From NCBI GenBank assembly GCA_946965045.2, contig OX337233.1, positions 3,038,001 through 3,102,000 of the forward strand: DNA of 64,000 nucleotides, given 5' to 3'. Each line of letters opens with the position of its first letter. Position 1 is the stretch's first letter. Positions 58,601 through 64,000 of the stretch are shown piece by piece. The stretch comes from Epithemia pelagica. Taxonomy: Eukaryota; Bacillariophyta; Bacillariophyceae; Surirellales; Surirellaceae. The notes under the pieces were generated by a model. It worked only from the letters and a program-made list of their open reading frames with translations, was not told the origin of the DNA and did not search any database. The translations under genes were made by a program, and so were the position numbers.

Positions 58601-58678
58601 AACCTAAACTTAGCCTAAATTTCATAGCAAGTTAAGCAAAAATTTCATTTACCTAAGTTTGAAGACCCTAGTCGGAGT
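55655..58678. mobile_element. hAT transposon with 8-bp target duplication
   Basis: GTCGGAGT (55655-55662) is followed by TAGGGTCTTCAA. At the other end TTGAAGACCCTA (ending 58670) is followed by GTCGGAGT (58671-58678). The 8-bp direct duplication and the 12-bp TIR are diagnostic of hAT. Subterminal CCTAAA-type motifs recur at both ends, as is typical. The element is 3008 bp and carries one long intact gene, so it may be autonomous. Confidence 0.95.
55889..58546 (+). CDS. hAT transposase with BED-like zinc finger
   Basis: An intact single exon of 885 residues from ATG 55889. Residues 1-125 are acidic and Thr/Gln-rich. A BED-like zinc finger follows (CIHCKMYKNW...HIVQKC), then a DUF659-like catalytic region with AADGVTCNGTST, CVATDNAATK and NRDCAHCIDLL, where ADG and TDN are candidate catalytic Asp positions. 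The C-terminus has the hAT dimerisation region: LLSVRSTGSISVERVAKP and LRSNLGQDKAEVCLRAGLNL. It would bind the TIRs and cut and paste the element. No stop or frameshift was found, which is unusual beside the broken piggyBac in the same window. Confidence 0.92.
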   Translation: MNDEQQQTIQQSNKLRSHLLETGAAEVAMENESTADEQPNTTVVTFQDLSPLTAETQRRQGQDEEQQQQEGTTTAMVSTTTMEGDEEQDEPFEVATGRSDANDEDDTTTTNDSTTLSQNKRKPPKKKANQYIREQFEISPDPDREGYLKIVCIHCKMYKNWKTFNASVASDHIVQKCKNAPTEICQLCDGQTQASKRAKKQLGLIVGGPLSQERVIASESSGASSSVSSLSTSLRDKARSKPGDKAGRKKHQQSSIQSFGTVLTEQMANRLIMKSVETTLARFEPMQRLLDPFVQDKLVTRFGKGIMKFVPHHPDTIYKRYVMVIDKQCQLELNTMMQKIPGGMTIAADGVTCNGTSTILYTIAKGSVSLFAKASRLCNLAHATEAETQDMVDFMVKTRREYNSPLCCVATDNAATKVVKEACEIYKSNNPKEPNILSNRDCAHCIDLLAKDVAKVPCIDSLLSDIAMLMEFSTTDNVDGIRHELVRTGDLPATCGNVSNYSETRFNKVGMTLESVMNQKPFYEWCNGHHPMFERYYNSRTQRRKEKIDATLRLVTRDLWAKVEVVAKIYAVIEHATKLVSDDDFPISAYYPVIVAMRNELNGVLGSGTASGSRSIDAIFNLRGARNSIVELCDNRFNYDGLEPPGRKVGLLDKYQLWAFLVDPFRSRIPKRPIIHPSIARCMQDAIEFFVIPSQEPPPPPPPNAGPVEPPNMRHTVWGRVEAPDTRDIRLIVDQEFRSYLGHTGKWIDLFLTESPRPPSDRFQEERELTIQMVSQWVSTTGGHQGRLEFFSIAPPSKLYNLVIEPLLSVRSTGSISVERVAKPLKSNVWSKLRSNLGQDKAEVCLRAGLNLRYLMKVRSTVRKATNEQVVDHCDDDLFGSISMY

Positions 58679-59043
58679 CTCTATGTAGAGGGTGGATTCA
58701 TAGTTCCTAGTAGCACATTCCGCATTCCGCATTCACCTCTCCAATCTAGGAGTAGAGAGTATCTCCCTATCGATAGGATATCGTTCCGCAAACCACATAG
58801 TCGAAGTAGCCTTTGGTTTTGGTGGGTGCAATCCCCCTTTTCATGCCCCCTTTGATATCGCTCTTCAAACGGGGGTGGAAGACTTGCGACCGACCATGAG
58901 AATTCTCTTGCTCTCCGTCTAACTTTGATGTTGACGTGAGAGAAGAAGTGTGCATTCTGCATCTCTTGCTACCACAGAGAACGACAACGAGAGACAATTG
59001 TGGCGAGGTTCTCGGGTCCATACGACTGAAAAAAGTGCATCCA
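58671..59043. other. Upstream region of the MIOS-like gene
   Basis: The frame of the next gene is open back to a GTG at 58936, but the first ATG is 59044. No beta-propeller exon was recognised here. Confidence 0.4.
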
Positions 59044-61521
59044 ATGAACAGCGACGAGTCTCCACCTGTATCTCGCAACAATGAGGTTCCTCCAAGCACA
59101 ACGCAATCGCCCTTGGCCGTGTCGCCACGCGATGGAAGCATCGCACGTTGTTGTTTGAGAGGTGTCACAGGTTCTACAACAACAACAACAACGACCACCA
59201 GAGTCTCGGTACATCCGAGTCCTTTTACTTCCATGGCAGACAGTTCCTGGACGATGCAACGTCGAGCACAGTCGGAGTATTCGTTGGATCCATCCACCAA
59301 TGTGGCCCTCTTTCAACAAGAAGTATTGGGAATGGACGAGTCGTCGTCGAATGTGGCAGATTCTCAAAACCACGAGAGCTACCAACTGCTAAGAGTATGG
59401 GAATGGATGGAACGAATTCAAGGCTTGTGTCGTGAATCCAAACCATTGGAAGGAGAAGATTCATCACACCACTCTTTGAACAACAACAACAACAACATTG
59501 ACACCACACAACAACCAGAACCAGTCTGGTCCGCCCGTGGACTGGTCGATGCCGGTACCTTTCGATTGCTCTTGGCGAGTAGCAGTGCTGGTAGTAGCAT
59601 GGGGCGTTCGTCCTCGTCACAAGCACCACCACCACCACCACCCGACGCCCAGTCGAGTCTTGAAACAAAATGGTGTCAAGCCTTTCACTGTACCTTGTAC
59701 GAAAGTCCAGGGAGGCGCTTGGCCTGGAAGGCATTGGGATGGACACCCTGGCAACAAGACCGAAACAAACAACAAGGAAATGATTCGCCAAACAACAACA
59801 ACAACAATAGCAATGTCGAGACCAAGAGTGTGACATGGCAGCAGGACGTGCAGGAATGGGAACGAGCTACGCTCCTGGCCTTGTGGTATGGACAATGGGA
59901 ATCTGCGTACACTCTGGTGCAACGAGGTGTGGATGCGCAACAAATCCAGCATACTTTGAATCATGACAACGAGCATTATTTGTTTCTCAATGATGTTTGC
60001 AACTTGGTCCAACGCTTTTGCACAACTCCCATTGGATTGGATCCAAACGATCAATCCACGTGTACTCGTCTCTTGAACCAATTGGAAACGACGACGCAAT
60101 CCTTGTCGAATAGCTATTCACGAGCCTACCTTTCGGCCTTGCTTCACTTTGTGCAACCCCTCCCCGACTTTAGCACCAAATGTGCTCAAGTCTTGTCCAA
60201 TTCCAAGCTGAGTTTGGTGGATCGTGCCGCGTTTGCCTGTCGATTCTTACCCTGGGAGGAGTTAAAAGCTTATCTGCAAGACTGCATGAAAGACTGTGAA
60301 GCACGAGGAAATTTGGAAGGTATCGTTTTGACCGGTTTGGATCGATATGGATTTGCCATTGTACAATCCATGGTCGATCAAACCTCCGACGTCCAAACAG
60401 CCAGTTTGATTTCCACTCGAGCGGGTGCCTTGCCCGTGTCATGGACGCACGAACGACGCCTACAACGAGAATGGGTCGATTCCTATCGACGGTTGTTGAA
60501 TTCCTGGCAATTGTGGCAGTGTCGGGCCAGTTTCGATGTCGATCGTGCCACCTTGCTCAAACGACAACCACGACAACAACCTGTAGCACCAGCCGTCAGC
60601 AACAACAACAAGGCCAGACCATTACACGCTATGACTACAAGCACCACCACCACCAGTCCCAACAAGACCCATGTGCTGGGTGGAGGTCCTTCTGTTACAT
60701 CCTCGCGAATCAAACTCCAACAACCACCACCATCACGAAACCATCCAGGAATCAGAACACAAAAGCAGCAGCAACTACAACCAGCAGTGTCTTCTCCATC
60801 CGCAGCGGGTCATCCGCTGCTCCAAGGAGGAGGTCGTATGACCCGTAGAACACCTCCTCCTGCTACCATCACAAGAAAGAGTACGACCAAACCGCCGTCG
60901 TCGTCCTCCATTGAGGATGCCAGTGGAGGTTCTACTTCTTCTTTACTCCTTCAATTGGATCCACGATGCAACTTTTGTTCCAAACCCTTGTTGTTGCGAC
61001 AGACCAAGGATGGATCCACCATTGAAAAATTATCCAAAATGAAACAAATCTTGTCGTGTTGTCCCAATTGTCGCAAACCTCTTCCCAAATGTGCCGTCTG
61101 TATGCTTCCCATGGGAATCGTGAATCCTTATATGGATCTCATTCGTCGCATGTCCTCCTCGTCGTCGTCGTCCTTGTTGTTAAATTCTCCTTCGAGTCAC
61201 GACACCAAGGACATGACGGCTACTGCGGATTCCACGACGACCATGCCCAATGCCGTTCCCATTGCCGAATGGTTTACGTGGTGTCGACGATGCAAACATG
61301 GTGGTCATGCCCATCACATGGCCAGTTGGTTTGCCACCCATTCCACCTGTCCCGTCAGTGGCTGTGACTGTCCCTGTCACCGTTTGGATCAATGTCCCAC
61401 GAGAATTAATAATGGAGATGTTGGGAATGCCACGACCATGGCGACAACTAGTGGCATGATGACCAGTCCACCGTCCATGTCCTGCATTCCAGTCCCTTCG
61501 ACTCGGACCGTCCAGGAGTAA
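59044..61521 (+). CDS. MIOS/GATOR2-like protein lacking the WD40 domain
   Basis: 825 residues from ATG 59044. The central part has helical hairpin repeats (ALWYGQWESAYTLVQRG, LSLVDRAAFACRFLPWEEL, LEGIVLTGLDRYGFAIVQSM) typical of an alpha-solenoid. The C-terminus has a zinc module in order CNFC, SCCPNC, KCAVC, WCRRCKHGGHAHH and CPVSGCDCPCH; the last two match the RING-type ending of MIOS, a GATOR2 subunit of the TORC1 amino-acid sensing pathway. MIOS usually starts with a seven-bladed WD40 propeller; none is present here or upstream. Poly-Asn, Gln and Ser tracts interrupt it. Either the propeller is on another gene or this is a truncated paralogue. Confidence 0.8.
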   Translation: MNSDESPPVSRNNEVPPSTTQSPLAVSPRDGSIARCCLRGVTGSTTTTTTTTRVSVHPSPFTSMADSSWTMQRRAQSEYSLDPSTNVALFQQEVLGMDESSSNVADSQNHESYQLLRVWEWMERIQGLCRESKPLEGEDSSHHSLNNNNNNIDTTQQPEPVWSARGLVDAGTFRLLLASSSAGSSMGRSSSSQAPPPPPPDAQSSLETKWCQAFHCTLYESPGRRLAWKALGWTPWQQDRNKQQGNDSPNNNNNNSNVETKSVTWQQDVQEWERATLLALWYGQWESAYTLVQRGVDAQQIQHTLNHDNEHYLFLNDVCNLVQRFCTTPIGLDPNDQSTCTRLLNQLETTTQSLSNSYSRAYLSALLHFVQPLPDFSTKCAQVLSNSKLSLVDRAAFACRFLPWEELKAYLQDCMKDCEARGNLEGIVLTGLDRYGFAIVQSMVDQTSDVQTASLISTRAGALPVSWTHERRLQREWVDSYRRLLNSWQLWQCRASFDVDRATLLKRQPRQQPVAPAVSNNNKARPLHAMTTSTTTTSPNKTHVLGGGPSVTSSRIKLQQPPPSRNHPGIRTQKQQQLQPAVSSPSAAGHPLLQGGGRMTRRTPPPATITRKSTTKPPSSSSIEDASGGSTSSLLLQLDPRCNFCSKPLLLRQTKDGSTIEKLSKMKQILSCCPNCRKPLPKCAVCMLPMGIVNPYMDLIRRMSSSSSSSLLLNSPSSHDTKDMTATADSTTTMPNAVPIAEWFTWCRRCKHGGHAHHMASWFATHSTCPVSGCDCPCHRLDQCPTRINNGDVGNATTMATTSGMMTSPPSMSCIPVPSTRTVQE

Positions 61522-61720
61522 CTGGAGGGAGGGGCTTGAGCCATGGATCTTCGCATTGCTAACAAACCAAGACGCACACTCATGATAAGGCAACTCCATG
61601 TACTAGTAGCAGCGATTCTGTTAACTCCACGTATGTACGAAAAGCAGCAATGTCATTCTCGCCAATATGCTTCCTGTAGCCAAACCATTTTGCAGAACCG
61701 TCATTGGTTGGAATATCCTC

Positions 61721-63955
61721 CTATCTTGTTCTCCTATTGTCCGGTCCATGCCCTGCATGCATTTCTCGTAGCGTATTCTCCAATTTTTGCACATCCAATT
61801 GCATCTGTTTTTCCAGCGCCCTTTCCAAAACTGTAATAATCTGGCCAATGTTATATCGATTCTTGGGATCTTGTTCCCAGCATTTTTCAATGACATGAAC
61901 GAGTTGGCCTTCGGCATGCGATACGTTGGCCCATCGGGGATCCAAAAAGCATCTCTCACCTTGTTTGATTCTCGTTTTGACCTTTTTTGTGGTGCACGAG
62001 TTGGGAAAGACGAACTCCCCCGTCAAGATGGAAAACTAGAGCGAGAGATAACGCGCGCAAGACAGTTTTGTTCTGGGTGAGAATGGTGAACCAACGCATT
62101 CAACGTACAAAAGGATTCGGTGCTTACAAAGTTGTTGCCCATGCTGTAGATATCAATCATTTCGTCCAGAGGTGCATCCATATACTCCTCGGGTGAACGC
62201 CACTTTGGTACCAAACAAGTTGACAAAAGAACAAGGACAACAAAACGAGTACAAAACACATAGTGAGCTCCTCCAATAGTAAAGCTTCCATCCACCAATG
62301 CCTCGCATACACGTACATCCCCGTGTCCTACTCCATTCTTATATTTGCAGTATTCCTTGTGTTTGTGATCGTACATCATGCCTTCGGCTCGATTAAAGTC
62401 ATTGAGTTTGACTCGGACATGGTCCTTGTTGCTTTTTGTTGTTGTAGTTGTCATTAAAAACTGATCCAGTTTGATATCATCGTGGACAATGACACCAAAT
62501 CGGTTGTTGTGTAACAAGGCCAAGGCTTTGGACATGTCCAAGGCATGCTCCAACTTTTCAATGGCGGTAAAGGGACTTCGACTGTACACGGTTTTGGATT
62601 CCGTGTGTGGTTTTTCAATGGGAATTGTTACGTGAGGTTTTTCTTCACACCGATCCTTGAGACCCAAGGCATCCTCCATGGTCCCACCATCCATGTATTC
62701 ACTGAGCAATCCCACGCTGCAATAGCCATAGACATCCACGAGAAGAGGATGTGGTCCAATCGCGGCATAGACGACTCCGTCCTGTATTGATGCAGTGTGG
62801 CAACCGAATGATGAGTACGCCTCGATTCAGGAACATACACACTCAGAATATTAAAAAGGGATTGAAACTTACTTGACGGTAGTCGTGCATTTCCTTGAAA
62901 GTAAAGTCATCATTGTCCATGGTCGCAAATTTGACCACAAAGGCGTCGGACTGTCGTTTTCGCGTGTCCACCACCAGAGTTTCACGAAAGGAACCTTCAC
63001 TGTCAATTCATATACCAAGCACCAAGAAGAGGGGACGAGTGTGAACAAGAACAAAATCTTGGGCACGTATGGTAGCGTGTCCTTTGCCGAGACAGCACAA
63101 GTCTCCTTGAACTAGAAATATAGACACTTACTCCAAGAAACGCGACAGGCCCGCTAACAGGTAATCATTCAAATCCAATTCATGAAACTTGTTGCAGACG
63201 GGAAACTCTAATTTCTTTTCGACATGAGAGTTTTGACAGGAATAATCCGGTTTGATGCGTCGGTACCCATCATCATCGGTATGATAAGGTGTTCGTTCGT
63301 AATCGTCATCCTGGGCATAGTAAAAATAATGATGTTGTTCATGTTTCTTGTCACGATACTTGGGACCTGGTCCGGCCGTATAATCCCAAATATGACGAGT
63401 GGGGACCAACATATCATGATCGGGTATCGGCACATTATTTCGTATTGCTCCACCACCCTTCTTGTTGGTTGCGGTTTTGGCATCTCGAATGGGATCCCAA
63501 AATTTCATTTCCAAACCGGCAAAGTCAGCACGTCTACCAGGTCGAGACGGAGGAACAACCCGATGCGAGTCGGTCATGTGTACCACGAGTGATATCTTTG
63601 GTGGATTGTAGCGCTGAGAGATGCGAAGGGACGACGCCATGGCACGGACCCATCCAGCATCGGTACCACCAAAGTCTGGAACCCATGGCAGCTTTCTTGA
63701 CAAGGCCAGTGCCAAACACGAGAAGACACCGACGAGTATGACAGCGACCAACACCGTTGTTCGATCCTTGGTATGGATCCACCGTTTGGCAGACCGTTGC
63801 AGTCGAAAAATCCATGACAAGTATCCTTCATTCTGGTTGCCTATTCGAAGCAAGGGACTTTTGGATTTTCCTTTGGGAGAATCCTCCTCCTCTTTTTCGA
63901 TGGCACGGTGCGAGGAGGACGAAGTAGCACGACGACGTTGGTTCAACAAAACCAT
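61721..63955 (-). CDS. Membrane-anchored protein kinase with atypical catalytic loop
   Basis: Five exons are inferred: 63132-63955, 62873-62999, 62317-62781, 62128-62202 and 61721-62035, with introns of 132, 91, 114 and 92 nt, all keeping frame; about 601 residues. ATG 63955 is chosen because upstream codons begin at GTG. Exon 1 is an N-terminal region with one membrane span (RTTVLVAVILVGVFSCLALAL). Exon 2 gives EGSFRETLVV (glycine loop) and FVVKF (lysine). Exon 3 gives VIVHDDIKLDQFL and LNDFNRAE in place of HRD...N and DFG, a divergence that I believe is seen in other stramenopile kinases. Exons 4-5 carry WRSPEEY and the C-lobe. Activity is uncertain. The 114-nt intron also reads open, so its removal is an inference from the APE-like motif. 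Confidence 0.75.
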
Positions 63956-64000
63956 TCTCTCTCTCAACACATGGTCAAATAAGAGGGAGGATAATTTTGT

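Overview
The window is nuclear DNA of a photosynthetic stramenopile, most likely a diatom. The basis is: short GT-AG introns (about 75-430 nt), nuclear genes whose products start with a signal peptide followed by an ASAF-like plastid motif (a pyrophosphatase and a DUF1995 protein), a nuclear F1-ATPase alpha gene with a mitochondrial presequence in a separate exon, a dense mix of DNA transposons, and kinases with HDD/DFN-type catalytic loops. I cannot name the species. Many products are assigned by motif reading only; no database search was possible.

Layout. 1-10250 is a transposon field with no host gene: a TA-flanked 615-bp foldback element (472-1086), a 1.28-kb terminal-inverted-repeat element (1402-2681), a 4.87-kb piggyBac element with perfect TTAA duplications that carries a decayed transposase plus a second spliced gene (3028-7899), and two tandem copies of a TIR-bearing repeat, one split by a Harbinger-like 767-bp MITE whose empty site survives in the other copy (8143-10245). 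10491-12493 encodes a Crinkler-like nuclease-kinase protein. 13340-22710 holds host genes (COPI-associated EF-hand protein, plastid pyrophosphatase, DUF1995 protein, bZIP factor) flanked by two inverted, broken copies of a berberine-bridge-type oxidase gene.

23318-36690 is a large inverted duplication. Each arm carries one EGF-MACPF (perforin-domain) surface-protein gene, each with its own frameshift; the 5.4-kb spacer holds a fucosyltransferase gene and a repeat-rich membrane protein gene. 37279-41544 holds the mitochondrial ATP synthase alpha gene and a BT1-family (folate-biopterin type) transporter. 41946-46403 holds two tandem thiol-dioxygenase (PCO/ADO) genes, one decayed, separated by a stretch full of long hairpins. 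47550-51809 holds three genes for one type of surface protein (signal peptide, low-complexity ectodomain, one membrane span, short tail); one of them appears to have lost a splice donor. 52407-54944 holds an LRR protein and a membrane RING-H2 ligase. 55663-58670 is an apparently intact hAT transposon with 8-bp target duplications. 59044-61521 is a MIOS/GATOR2-like protein without its beta-propeller, and 61721-63955 is a five-exon membrane-anchored kinase.

The recurring theme is local duplication in inverted orientation followed by decay of one or both copies, with several DNA transposon superfamilies side by side. Start codons were checked against the DNA; several long reading frames begin only at GTG/TTG, and I moved those to the first credible ATG.
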